Below are positions 48,304 through 57,049 of a DNA stretch of 64,000 nt, in pieces. This stretch comes from a bacterium (GTDB lineage Bacteria; SZUA-79; Acidulodesulfobacterales; Acidulodesulfobacteraceae). The notes below the pieces were generated by a model that saw only the letters and a program-made list of their open reading frames with translations, did not search any database and was not told the DNA's origin. Location: assembly GCA_021818985.1 (NCBI GenBank), contig JAKASO010000006.1:27195-91194 (forward strand). Direction: 5' to 3'. The first letter of the stretch is position 1; the number at the start of each line of letters is the position of its first letter. The position numbers and the translations under genes are program-made.

Positions 48304-51300
48304 ATGAGCGCTCTGCACAGTTTTGTCCATCTTCATTTGCATTCGCAGTATAGCCTTTTAGATGGCGCAAATAAGATTGATGATATTATAACAAAATCAA
48401 TTGAATTTGGTATGCCTGCGGTTGCCGTAACCGATCACGGTAATATGTTTGGAGCGGTTGAATTTTACAAAAAAGCTACGCATAAAGGCGTTAAACCTAT
48501 AATAGGTTGCGAAGTTTATGTTGCTCCCGGTTCGAGATTTGCAAAAAACCAGAACGAAAAAAATTCATATCATCTTATCCTTCTTGCAATGAACGAAGGT
48601 GGCTATAAAAATCTGTGCAAGCTTATTTCCATGTCTTATATAGAAGGATTTTATTATAAGCCGAGGATAGATAAAGAGATCTTAAAGGAGTATAGCGGCG
48701 GATTAATTGCTTTAAGTTCCTGTCTTAAAGGTGAAATTCCGCGTCATATTTTATCCGGTAACGAGGATGAAGCCGTTAAAAGTATAAAGTGGTACTCGCA
48801 GGTTTTTGAAGGCGAACGGTTCTATCTTGAGGTTCAGGAAAACGGGTTACCGGAACAAAATAATGTAAATAAAACACTCTTGGAACTTGCAAAAAAATAT
48901 TCGCTGCCCTTAGTGGCAACAAACGATTGTCACTATCTTATGAAAGACGATTATGAAGCGCATGATGTTCTTTTGTGCATTCAGACCGGCAAAACAGTTG
49001 AGGATCAAAACAGGATGAAATTTGCCTCAAAAGACCTATATTTTAAATCGGGAACGGAAATGGCGGCGGCATTTAAAAACTATCCCGATGAAATTATCGG
49101 TAATACTAATATAATAGCCCGGATATGCGATTTTAATTTTAAATTCGGACAATTCCATTTTCCCGGATATAAAAGCGATAAAAATGCCGGTAAAGATCAG
49201 GATCTCAATTTGGAAGAACTGTTCGAATTAGAAACAAAAAAAGGTTTTGAAGAAAGGTTTATAAAAAATCCCACAAAAGCGGCTAAAGAAAGCTATTTGT
49301 CAAAGCCTTCCGAATACTCAAGCCGGCTTGAAATGGAGATCGAAACTATTAAAAAATCTAAATATGCCGGTTACTTTTTAATAGTTTCCGATTTTATAAA
49401 GTATGCAAAAGAGCATAATATTCCGGTTGGTCCCGGAAGGGGTTCGGCTGCGGGAAGTTTAGTTGCATACTGCCTTAAGATTACCGATATAGATCCGATA
49501 AAATACGACCTTTTATTTGAAAGATTTCTTAATCCCGAAAGAATAAGTATGCCGGATATTGACAGCGATTTTTGTATCAATGGCAGGGATGAGGTAATAA
49601 GATATGTTGCAGAAAAATATGGAGAAAAGAATGTCTCGCAGATAATCACGTTTGGCACAATGCTTGCGAGGGCTGTCATAAGGGATACCGGCAGGGCGCT
49701 GAACATGCCTTACGGCGATGTTGACAGAATAGCTAAACTTGTACCGGACACCCTTAAAATAACATTAGACGAAGCCATAAAGGAAGAGCCGAAACTGCAG
49801 GAGCTTATCCGGACAGATCCAAAGGTAAAAAAACTGATCGGGATAGCTTTAAAACTCGAAGGACTTACAAGGCATGCTTCAACCCATGCGGCAGGAGTGG
49901 TTATAGCAAACAAGCCGCTTGACGAATATCTGCCATTATATAAAGGACCAAAAGAAACCGATGCGGTTACAACCCAATTCACTATGGAAGGGGTGGAAAA
50001 GATCGGTCTTATAAAATTTGATTTTCTCGGTCTTAAAACCCTTACCGTAATAAAAGAAGCAATAAGGCTCATAAACGAAAACAACCTCGGTTCCAATTTC
50101 GATATATATGATATTGATCTTAATGATGTTAAAACGTATAAACTTCTTTCAAACGGCGATACGACCGGCGTTTTTCAGCTTGAAAGCTCGGGTATGAAGG
50201 AACTTTTAATAAAAATAGCGCCTGCCTGTTTTGAAGACATAATTCCGCTTGTTGCGCTTTACAGGCCGGGACCTTTAGGTAGCGGAATGGTCGATGATTT
50301 TATAAAAGCAAAACACGGGCTTAAAAAGATAAAATATCTTCATCCGTTGTTAAAGGATATTCTACAGGAAACGTATGGGGTTATACTGTATCAAGAGCAG
50401 ATAATGAGGATAGCTATAAGGCTTGCTAATTTTTCAATGGGTGATGCTGATGTGCTACGTAAAGGTGTCGGAAAGAAAAATGCCGAACTAATCGAGAAAA
50501 TGCGCAATCAATTTATCGAGGGGTGCGAGAAAAATTCTATTCAGCGTTCTATTGCTGAAAAAATATTTTCTTTAATTACAAAATTCGGAGAATATGGATT
50601 TAATAAATCACATTCAACAGCTTATACCCTTGTTGCCTACATGACGGGTTACCTTAAGGCAAACTACAAAGACTATTTTATGGCAGCGCTTCTTTCAAGC
50701 GAAATGTCTAATGCCGATAAATTAGCTAAAATTATCGGCGAAGTGACGTCGCCCGCCAAAAATTTGGAACCCTGTAGTGTAACCCAGCCTTCCATTAATT
50801 CTTCTATGAAGGATTTTACGGTTTTCTATAAAGACGGTAAAAACGTCATCCAGGTTGGTCTTGCGGCGGTAAAAAATGTCGGCTATGCCGCCATCGAATC
50901 TATCCTTTCGATACGAAACGGAGGTCCATATAAAGATCTTCTTGATTTTTGCGCAAGAGTAGATACAAGAAAAGTAAATAAACGAACGATCGAAAGTTTA
51001 ATTAAAAGCGGTGCTCTCGATATTAGCGCTCAATCCAGAAGCTGGATGCTCGATAATTTGGAGCAGGTAATGCAGGAAGCTTTGTCGGTGAGGGAAAAAA
51101 GAGATTCCGGCGAGTCTGAACTTCCTCTTTTTGGCTTTGACACCGCTTCCGATACCGCTTCCGATAAGCCGGCTACCTATGTTTCAGCTGTTTCGGAAAG
51201 ATATAACGAAGGCGGCCGTAAAGTTTTAAACCATGTTAATAAAAAAGAAATACTTTCTTATGAAAAAGAAGCGCTCGGGTTTTATCTTTCAGGTCATCCG

Positions 51301-52149
51301 CTTGACGGCTATGAAGAAAAGATTAGGCTGATAACCGGAGATACGGTATCTTCCATAATTAAAGAAGGCATCTCCCTTGAAAAAGGAAATTCCTCCTTCC
51401 GGTCTTCCGGTTCACCGGGTAAGAAAGATTATATTAAGGAATGTATAAACGGCGGTCCTAACGCAAAAAATTTGAATGTTATATTATGCGGTATGATAAA
51501 TCAATTAAAAGAACATAGAACAAGAAACGGCGAAAAGATGGCTTCTTTCATTTTAAGCGATGCAACTTCAAATATTCAGGTAGTTTTCTTTCCAAAAACC
51601 TATTCTAAATGCCATAATCTTTTCAAAACAGCCGAACCTGTTGTAATTACAGGTAAGCTCGATATTGCTTATAACAATATCGAAAAAAATACAAAGCCCG
51701 TAAATCATTATAAAAACAGCAATAATAACGATAATAATAATAATGACGGCAATGACGGCGAAGATAGCATTAATCGTCAGGAGATATACAGCAAAAACAA
51801 TGAAAACCACAGCGACAATATACAATATTCGAGTGATTATGATTATAACATAAAGATAATAGGCGAAAGCGTTTCCTTTCTTGATAGTTATGCCGTTAAG
51901 CAAAAAAAGACCACCGTTTTTGATTATTGTACTATGGAATTTTCCGTTGCGGACTTTTCCGCAGATAGTTTTAAACCTTTTATATTAACCCTTAAAGATG
52001 CGCTTCTTAACTGCAAGGGCGCCTCAAAGGTATTAATAAAGATAAATTATATAGATAAGTGTATAGAGGTTGAACTAAATGATGACATTACCGTTGACAT
52101 AGAGGCATTAAAAAGAACCACTATTGCGAAAACTGTCAGAATCACCTGA
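48304..52149 (+). CDS. dnaE: DNA polymerase III alpha subunit DnaE
   Basis: A 1281-residue replicative polymerase. The N-terminal PHP domain begins FVHLHLHSQYSLLDGA. The palm has PDIDSDF with two catalytic aspartates and the third near the GLKTL segment. A helix-hairpin-helix and an OB-fold region follow (about 900-1130). An Asn/Asp-rich insert at about residues 1130-1185 is unusual and has no counterpart in the E. coli enzyme. The tail (about 1190-1281) resembles the normal C-terminus, so the insert does not truncate the protein. Proofreading would come from a separate DnaQ. Confidence 0.95.
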   Translation: MSALHSFVHLHLHSQYSLLDGANKIDDIITKSIEFGMPAVAVTDHGNMFGAVEFYKKATHKGVKPIIGCEVYVAPGSRFAKNQNEKNSYHLILLAMNEGGYKNLCKLISMSYIEGFYYKPRIDKEILKEYSGGLIALSSCLKGEIPRHILSGNEDEAVKSIKWYSQVFEGERFYLEVQENGLPEQNNVNKTLLELAKKYSLPLVATNDCHYLMKDDYEAHDVLLCIQTGKTVEDQNRMKFASKDLYFKSGTEMAAAFKNYPDEIIGNTNIIARICDFNFKFGQFHFPGYKSDKNAGKDQDLNLEELFELETKKGFEERFIKNPTKAAKESYLSKPSEYSSRLEMEIETIKKSKYAGYFLIVSDFIKYAKEHNIPVGPGRGSAAGSLVAYCLKITDIDPIKYDLLFERFLNPERISMPDIDSDFCINGRDEVIRYVAEKYGEKNVSQIITFGTMLARAVIRDTGRALNMPYGDVDRIAKLVPDTLKITLDEAIKEEPKLQELIRTDPKVKKLIGIALKLEGLTRHASTHAAGVVIANKPLDEYLPLYKGPKETDAVTTQFTMEGVEKIGLIKFDFLGLKTLTVIKEAIRLINENNLGSNFDIYDIDLNDVKTYKLLSNGDTTGVFQLESSGMKELLIKIAPACFEDIIPLVALYRPGPLGSGMVDDFIKAKHGLKKIKYLHPLLKDILQETYGVILYQEQIMRIAIRLANFSMGDADVLRKGVGKKNAELIEKMRNQFIEGCEKNSIQRSIAEKIFSLITKFGEYGFNKSHSTAYTLVAYMTGYLKANYKDYFMAALLSSEMSNADKLAKIIGEVTSPAKNLEPCSVTQPSINSSMKDFTVFYKDGKNVIQVGLAAVKNVGYAAIESILSIRNGGPYKDLLDFCARVDTRKVNKRTIESLIKSGALDISAQSRSWMLDNLEQVMQEALSVREKRDSGESELPLFGFDTASDTASDKPATYVSAVSERYNEGGRKVLNHVNKKEILSYEKEALGFYLSGHPLDGYEEKIRLITGDTVSSIIKEGISLEKGNSSFRSSGSPGKKDYIKECINGGPNAKNLNVILCGMINQLKEHRTRNGEKMASFILSDATSNIQVVFFPKTYSKCHNLFKTAEPVVITGKLDIAYNNIEKNTKPVNHYKNSNNNDNNNNDGNDGEDSINRQEIYSKNNENHSDNIQYSSDYDYNIKIIGESVSFLDSYAVKQKKTTVFDYCTMEFSVADFSADSFKPFILTLKDALLNCKGASKVLIKINYIDKCIEVELNDDITVDIEALKRTTIAKTVRIT

Positions 52150-52165
52150 ACGCTATTTTATTTTA

Positions 52166-52174
52166 TGGTATAAT
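52166..52174 (+). promoter_or_regulatory. Candidate extended -10 promoter element for accA
   Basis: TGGTATAAT (52166-52174) is an exact TGnTATAAT extended -10 element, 59 bases upstream of the accA ATG. No good -35 box is seen at 17 bases, which extended -10 promoters tolerate. It gives accA a promoter separate from dnaE. Confidence 0.45.
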
Positions 52175-52233
52175 TTAACCTTATTTTTTTCAATTTATCT
52201 TTATAAATAATAAATAAAATTAAAGTAAAACCT

Positions 52234-53229
52234 ATGACATCAATATACCTTGATTTTGAAAAACCTATTGCGGAATTGGAAAAAAAAATCGAAGAATTAA
52301 AAACCTTTAATTTAGCTTTTAATCAGAATAATATTGCCAGTATTGACGATGAAATTAATAGTCTTGAGATAAAAAAAGAAAAAGTAATCCGCGAGGTCTT
52401 TAAGAACCTTACAAACTGGCAGATTATCCAGCTTTCGAGGCATCCGTTAAGGCCCTATACTTTAGATTACATTGAACTTATAACCGAAAATTTTATCGAG
52501 CTGCACGGAGACAGGCTTTTTATGGATGACAGATCTGTTATAGGCGGTTTTGCATTTATTAAGAAAAATAACGGTAATAAAAGATCGGGTTTTCAGAGTG
52601 TTCTTATTGTAGGGCATCAAAAGGGTAGAACCACGAAAGAGAAAATTTACAGAAATTTTGGCATGCCAAATCCGGAAGGTTATAGAAAAGCACAGAGGCT
52701 TTTTAAACTTGCAGAAAAGTATTCTATCCCTGTTATTACCTTTATTGATACCCCTGGCGCTTATCCCGGGCTTGGGGCCGAAGAAAGGGGACAATCGGAA
52801 GCCATAGCTAGTACTATATATACATTAAGTAATCTTAAGATTCCTGTTATTTCTATAGTTATCGGCGAAGGTGGAAGTGGGGGCGCTCTTGCATTTGGCG
52901 TTGCCAACAGGGTTTTTATGCTTGAATATTCAATATATTCCGTAATATCGCCGGAAGGATGTGCATCCATTCTTTATAAAGATGCGTCAAAAACCGAAAA
53001 TGCAGCAAATACCCTTAAGCTTACGGCGAAAGATCTTTTTAATTACGGTATAATTGACGGGATAATACCTGAGCCGCTCGGCGGAGCCCATCGTGACAAA
53101 GTTAAAATCTCTCAAGAAATAAAATCAATAATACTCGATGCCGTTTCGGAGCTTAAAAACCTTGATCATGAAACCCTGCGAGCCGAAAGAATAAAAAAAT
53201 TCCTTGTACTTGATAAATTTAACGATTAA
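52234..53229 (+). CDS. accA: Acetyl-CoA carboxylase carboxyltransferase alpha subunit AccA
   Basis: A 331-residue subunit for the first step of fatty-acid synthesis. It carries the crotonase-like carboxyltransferase fold, with LHGDRLFMDD, VIVGHQKG-type VLIVGHQKGR, FIDTPGAYPGLGAEERGQSEAI and VIGEGGSGGALAFGVA. The N-terminal helix is as in E. coli AccA. AccD and AccBC are not in the window. No clear Shine-Dalgarno site precedes the ATG. Confidence 0.95.
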   Translation: MTSIYLDFEKPIAELEKKIEELKTFNLAFNQNNIASIDDEINSLEIKKEKVIREVFKNLTNWQIIQLSRHPLRPYTLDYIELITENFIELHGDRLFMDDRSVIGGFAFIKKNNGNKRSGFQSVLIVGHQKGRTTKEKIYRNFGMPNPEGYRKAQRLFKLAEKYSIPVITFIDTPGAYPGLGAEERGQSEAIASTIYTLSNLKIPVISIVIGEGGSGGALAFGVANRVFMLEYSIYSVISPEGCASILYKDASKTENAANTLKLTAKDLFNYGIIDGIIPEPLGGAHRDKVKISQEIKSIILDAVSELKNLDHETLRAERIKKFLVLDKFND

Positions 53230-53247
53230 AAAGTGTATCCTCTTTTG

Positions 53248-53275
53248 AAAAAGGAAGCTCCCCCTTTTTTTGATC
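53248..53275 (+). terminator. Candidate intrinsic terminator after accA
   Basis: AAAAAGG at 53248-53254 pairs with CCTTTTT at 53263-53269 around an eight-base loop, followed by more T residues. It lies 18 bases after the accA stop and before cobQ. The stem is short but the T tract supports termination. Confidence 0.45.
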
Positions 53276-53329
53276 CTTTTAATTTTTAATTAATGAAGGA
53301 TAATATTAGAAGTTAATTCTCCAATAAAG

Positions 53330-55006
53330 ATGCGAAAATCGTATCGTGATAAATCCTTTATGATACAGGGCACGTCCTCGTCAGCTGGAAAAAGCTGCAT
53401 CACTGCCGGTTTTCTTAGATATTTCTCGAAAAAAGGGTTTTCCTGCTCCCCGTTTAAACCTCAAAATATGTCCCTGAATAGCTTTGTAACCGAAGACGGT
53501 TACGAGATCGCAAGATCTCAAGTTATGCAGGCGGAGGCTGCGAATAAAAAGCCGCTGAAGTTTATGAATCCTCTTCTTATAAAACCGTTAAGCGATGAGC
53601 GTATGCACCTTATTGTTAACGGCAAGTTTCATGGCAATATGAATTTTAAAGAATATAACGGCAAAAGGGACGAATTTATCGAAGTCGTTAAAAGTAGTTT
53701 TGAAAAACTGATGGATTATAATGAAATTGTCATAGTGGAGGGCGCCGGCAGCCCTGCAGAGATAAATCTTTATAACGTTGATATTGCAAATATGGGTTTT
53801 GCCGAACTTTACGGCGTTCCGGTCATTCTTGTCGCAGATATAGAAAGAGGCGGGGTTTTCGCCTCTGTTTTCGGAACTATAAAGTTATTGCCTCCAAGAT
53901 GGAGAAGTCTTGTGAAGGGCTTTATAATTAATAAGTTTAGAGGCGACAGGTCAATTCTTGATCCCGGTATAGAAACTATCCGGAAAAGACTTAAAATCCC
54001 GTGTCTGGGCGTTATACCATACATTAAAGACCTTTATATCGTGGCCGAAGACAGTCTTAATTTTTTGGAGAACGAAAATTATAATTATAATAAAAATTAT
54101 AATGTAAATAATCAAAAGACGGCTCTGCCTGATATTTTAAAAATAGGCATTGTCGCTTTAGGGCATATCTGCAACTTTAATGAATTTGACCCGCTTTTTT
54201 TGGATAAAAGGATTGATGCATCTTTTATTAAAGATATGCCCCAAAGTTTAGACGCCTTTGATATGATAATAATACCGGGGACAAAATCCACCATAAAAGA
54301 TCTGGATATAATAAAAAGAACAGGCTTGTTTGAATTGCTTAGAGGCTATGCCGGTAATTCCGGCGGAACGCTTATGGGAATATGCGGCGGTTTTCAAATG
54401 ATGGGAAAAGTAGTAAAAGATCCTTTGCATATCGAATCTAAAAAAAATCATTCGGAGGGTTTAAATTTTTTTGACGTAGAAACCATCCTGTGTAACGAAA
54501 AAACGCTTTTAAACGTAAAATATATGCTTAATCCGGAAACCTGTCTTAATTTTTATGATGCCGGGTCCGAAAATATTGCAGGAATAACGGTAAGCGGCTA
54601 TGAGATACATAACGGCAGGACATTTTTTAATAAAGACTTCTATCCGGGCAGGTTAATCAATTTATTCAAAGCGCTTGACGGGAATATACCTAAAAATAGG
54701 AGGTGTTTAGAAGAAAATGAATACCTTAAAGAAAAGGGAGTGATATCGCAGGACGGGAAGAAGATCGGCACTTATGTTCATGGCCTTTTTGAAAATGACA
54801 TATTTAAAGAGATTATTATAAATCACCTGTTATTCAAAAATCTTAAAGACAGAAAAAATAATCCGGTTTATAAAAAAAATATTGTGCACAGTGAAGGATA
54901 TGCTTCATATAGCAAGTATAAAGACTATAATTACGACTTGCTGGCAGAATATATAGGCTCATATATAGAGATGGATCTTATAAACGATTTACTCAAAATT
55001 AATTAA
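53330..55006 (+). CDS. cobQ: Cobyric acid synthase CobQ
   Basis: A 558-residue glutamine-dependent amidase that amidates four carboxylates of adenosylcobyrinate diamide. The N-terminal ATP-binding motif is GTSSSAGKSCITAG, with PQNMSLNSFVT and EGAGSPAEINL. The class-I glutaminase half has MGICGGFQMMGK with its Cys and GTYVHGLFEND with its His. A short Asn/Tyr-rich insert is seen at about residues 247-263, between the two domains. No other cobalamin gene is adjacent. Confidence 0.93.
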   Translation: MRKSYRDKSFMIQGTSSSAGKSCITAGFLRYFSKKGFSCSPFKPQNMSLNSFVTEDGYEIARSQVMQAEAANKKPLKFMNPLLIKPLSDERMHLIVNGKFHGNMNFKEYNGKRDEFIEVVKSSFEKLMDYNEIVIVEGAGSPAEINLYNVDIANMGFAELYGVPVILVADIERGGVFASVFGTIKLLPPRWRSLVKGFIINKFRGDRSILDPGIETIRKRLKIPCLGVIPYIKDLYIVAEDSLNFLENENYNYNKNYNVNNQKTALPDILKIGIVALGHICNFNEFDPLFLDKRIDASFIKDMPQSLDAFDMIIIPGTKSTIKDLDIIKRTGLFELLRGYAGNSGGTLMGICGGFQMMGKVVKDPLHIESKKNHSEGLNFFDVETILCNEKTLLNVKYMLNPETCLNFYDAGSENIAGITVSGYEIHNGRTFFNKDFYPGRLINLFKALDGNIPKNRRCLEENEYLKEKGVISQDGKKIGTYVHGLFENDIFKEIIINHLLFKNLKDRKNNPVYKKNIVHSEGYASYSKYKDYNYDLLAEYIGSYIEMDLINDLLKIN

Positions 55007-55056
55007 AACTAATTAATTGAGAAAGTAAATTATTACCTGCCTGAGCATAAAGAAAA

Positions 55057-55099
55057 ACCCGCTTTTCTTTGAATTAAAAAAGGATTAAAAAAAGCGGGT
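55057..55099 (-). terminator. Intrinsic terminator for the minus-strand lipoprotein
   Basis: ACCCGCTTTT at 55057-55066 pairs with AAAAGCGGGT at 55090-55099. Read on the minus strand the hairpin is followed by a T tract, and on the plus strand by A-rich sequence, so it serves the minus strand. It lies downstream of the lipoprotein gene and of its decayed tail. It may also slow transcripts arriving from cobQ. Confidence 0.6.
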
Positions 55100-55124
55100 A
55101 ATAAAATAAAAAACTTAAAATAAA

Positions 55125-55295
55125 CTGACTCGCGGTTTCTACAACTGGAGCCTCTAAACTTCCTCCGTTTGATGCTTCAACGACAAGTTTTGCCTTAGCA
55201 TTTTATTTACAGGATTATTCGCCAAACATAACTGGACTTGTCGTTACGGTTGTTTTCTTGCTAACGGCATTGGCACACCCGGTATTTTCAGTACC
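55125..55295 (-). pseudogene. Decayed in-frame 3' tail of the lipoprotein gene
   Basis: The reading frame of the lipoprotein gene continues past its TAA for 57 more codons, interrupted by two further TAA codons. The codons read as protein-like segments, CANAVSKKTTVTTSPVMFGE and then AKLVVEASNGGSLEAPVVE, rather than AT-rich noise. All pieces are in one frame. The simplest reading is a formerly longer lipoprotein that lost its C-terminus. Function and family are unknown, and chance cannot be excluded. Confidence 0.35.
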
Positions 55296-55505
55296 TTATG
55301 GTGCTTTAGTTACTGGCTTAGTTACCGGTTTAGTTACTACTTTTTTGGGTGCTGGCTTAGTTACTGGCTTAGTTACTGGTTTAGTTACTACTTTTTTGGG
55401 TGCTGGTTTGATTACCGGTTTTTTTGGAGCTTTTGCACATCCGGAAAATGCTAACGCAGAAACAACCATAAACATTGCAATGATTAGAACCGTAAGCTTT
55501 TTCAA
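55296..55505 (-). CDS. Small Lys/Pro/Thr-repeat lipoprotein
   Basis: A 69-residue lipoprotein. The signal peptide ends in the lipobox AFSGC, placing the lipidated Cys at residue 23. The mature part is made of 17-residue repeats of the type KPAPKKVVTKPVTKPVT, two nearly identical copies plus parts, with strong positive charge. Such tails could bind peptidoglycan or nucleic acid. The start is a TTG nine bases after AGGAGG; a good sigma70 promoter lies upstream. The 51-base DNA repeats may vary in number between strains. Confidence 0.78.
   Translation of the reverse strand: MKKLTVLIIAMFMVVSALAFSGCAKAPKKPVIKPAPKKVVTKPVTKPVTKPAPKKVVTKPVTKPVTKAP
55305..55406. repeat. 51-base tandem repeat inside the lipoprotein gene
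   Basis: Copies at 55305-55355 and 55356-55406 differ at only two bases and encode 17 residues each. Parts of a third copy continue past 55406. In-frame unit length means copy changes keep the reading frame. Confidence 0.85.
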
Positions 55506-55535
55506 ATTTATTCACCTCCTTAATAGATTTAACCT

Positions 55536-55564
55536 ATTTTATTTTCAGATATACCTTTTGTCAA
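55536..55564 (-). promoter_or_regulatory. Sigma70 promoter for the small lipoprotein
   Basis: On the minus strand TTGACA (complement of 55559-55564) and TAAAAT (complement of 55536-55541) are separated by exactly 17 bases. The lipoprotein TTG start is about 30 bases downstream of the -10 element and has AGGAGG nearby, so the transcript leader is short. Confidence 0.7.
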
Positions 55565-55567
55565 GAA

Positions 55568-55600
55568 AAATTTATAATTAATTTAATTAATTATAAATTT
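55568..55600. repeat. Perfect 15-bp inverted repeat in the divergent region
   Basis: AAATTTATAATTAAT (55568-55582) and its exact complement (55586-55600) are separated by three bases. It lies directly upstream of the lipoprotein -35 box and between it and thiE. It could be an operator, a hairpin, or a terminator-like element; AT-only composition makes chance more plausible than for a GC-mixed repeat. Confidence 0.7.
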
Positions 55601-55720
55601 CCATAACAATTAAGTAATACCATTTTTTAACAGATTTGTTAAATTGTCTTAATCTTTTGTTAAAATTTCTAAATGTTTCTTTTCCTTTTATGGGAGGGGG
55701 ACAGAGAAAGGGCGAATGAA

Positions 55721-56389
55721 ATGATGAACAGATTTGCTTTGCATATTATTACTCCTGATCTTAAAGGGGAAAATTGTTTTAAAGAGGTAATGGCGTTTGC
55801 GGAAATAGCGATAAAAAGCCGTTCAAGCGTTTTTCAGTTTAGAAATAAAACTATAACGGGAAAAGCTTTCTATTATTTTGCAATTGAATTAAAAAAGTTA
55901 TTTAATTTATTTAATAACGATGTTGAAAATAGTTCCGTGCTTTTTATAGTGAATGACAGGGCGGATATAGCATATCTTGCAGGGGCTGATGGAGTGCACA
56001 TTGGCGACGGCGACATTCCTTTGTCCAGCGTTAAAAAAATATTTCCGCGGCTTATCACGGGAGCGAGCGTTTCAAATCCGGACGAGGCTATTAAGGCGGA
56101 AAAAGAAGGGGCGGATTATGTTGGGGCGGGCCCGGTCTTTTCTACGCTTACAAAGACCGATGCAGGTGAGCCTATCGGGCTTGATATGCTTAAAAAGATA
56201 TGCCATTCAGTTAAAATTCCTGTCGTTGCAATAGGCGGCATTAAAACAGGTAACCTTGCAAATGTTTTTCGTGCTGGCGCTAAAGGAGTTGCAATTATAA
56301 CGGCGATATCGGAATCAAAAGATCCTTTATCATCAGCTATTGAGATGAGAAAGATTATTCAAAAACTTTCTAAAAAATGTTATTATTAA
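55721..56389 (+). CDS. thiE: Thiamine-phosphate synthase ThiE
   Basis: A 222-residue TIM-barrel enzyme that joins the pyrimidine and thiazole parts of thiamine. Motifs are LHIITPD, VFQFRNK, VNDRADIAYLAGADGVHIGDGDIP, ASVSNPDEA, YVGAGPVFSTLTKTDAG and PVVAIGGI, with GAKGVAIITAI near the end. Tandem ATGs at 55721 and 55724 start the conserved region; an ATG at 55673 is upstream. The mid-protein contains a small loop of Asn/Glu residues. No TPP riboswitch was recognised upstream. TenI is the alternative name, but the intact phosphate-binding residues favour ThiE. Confidence 0.87.
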   Translation: MMNRFALHIITPDLKGENCFKEVMAFAEIAIKSRSSVFQFRNKTITGKAFYYFAIELKKLFNLFNNDVENSSVLFIVNDRADIAYLAGADGVHIGDGDIPLSSVKKIFPRLITGASVSNPDEAIKAEKEGADYVGAGPVFSTLTKTDAGEPIGLDMLKKICHSVKIPVVAIGGIKTGNLANVFRAGAKGVAIITAISESKDPLSSAIEMRKIIQKLSKKCYY

Positions 56390-56410
56390 AACTAACGGAG
56401 GTATAAGGAT

Positions 56411-57049
56411 TTGATCGAATTTGTGCATGTGTATAAATCTTATGACAAAAATTATATATTAAGAGATTTAACGTTTAATATTTACAAAGGAGAGTTTGTT
56501 TTTATCACGGGTCCTTCCGGAGCCGGCAAGACCACCACCCTTAAATTGCTTACAGCCATTGAAAAACCGACGCATGGAGTAGTAAATGTTTTTAGTATTG
56601 GAATATCCGATATCAAACCTAAAGATATCCCGTTTTTAAGACGAAAAATAGGTTTTGTATTTCAGGATTTTAAACTTTTGCCAAATAGGACCATTTTTCA
56701 AAACATTTCATTAAGCCTTGAAATATCGGGGATTTCAAGCACGGTTATTGCCAATAACGTAACAAATATACTAAAGGCGGTAGAATTATATACGAAAAAA
56801 GACGATTATCCATTAAGCCTGTCCGGCGGGGAGCAGCAAAGGGTTGCCATTGCTCGCGCACTTGTCCTAAACCCACCTGTCCTGATGGCGGATGAGCCGA
56901 CGGGCAATTTAGACGATAATACCGCCGGGATTGTAATAGATATATTAAAGTCGTTCAATAACAAAGGCACCACGGTAATAGTGGCTACGCATGATAAAAG
57001 CCTTATTGACCTTGGAAGGGCACGTGTCATTGATATCACAAAAAATTAA
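56411..57049 (+). CDS. ftsE: Cell division ATP-binding protein FtsE
   Basis: A 212-residue ABC ATPase that powers FtsX at the division site. Walker A is GPSGAGKTT (about residues 36-44), the Q-loop region FVFQDFKLLPNRT, the signature LSGGEQQRVAIARAL, and Walker B VLMADEPTGNLD. The start is a TTG with GGAGG nine bases before it. It overlaps ftsX. Length is typical. Confidence 0.94.
   Translation: MIEFVHVYKSYDKNYILRDLTFNIYKGEFVFITGPSGAGKTTTLKLLTAIEKPTHGVVNVFSIGISDIKPKDIPFLRRKIGFVFQDFKLLPNRTIFQNISLSLEISGISSTVIANNVTNILKAVELYTKKDDYPLSLSGGEQQRVAIARALVLNPPVLMADEPTGNLDDNTAGIVIDILKSFNNKGTTVIVATHDKSLIDLGRARVIDITKN

Noticed and set aside
55125..55298. Stop-codon recoding (TAA as sense) in the lipoprotein
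   Set aside because: Many conserved genes in the window end properly at TAA, so the genetic code is standard; decay is the simpler explanation.
55506..55720. Possible TPP riboswitch before thiE
   Set aside because: I found no CTGAGA-type core or other conserved TPP elements. The region holds a divergent promoter and an AT palindrome.
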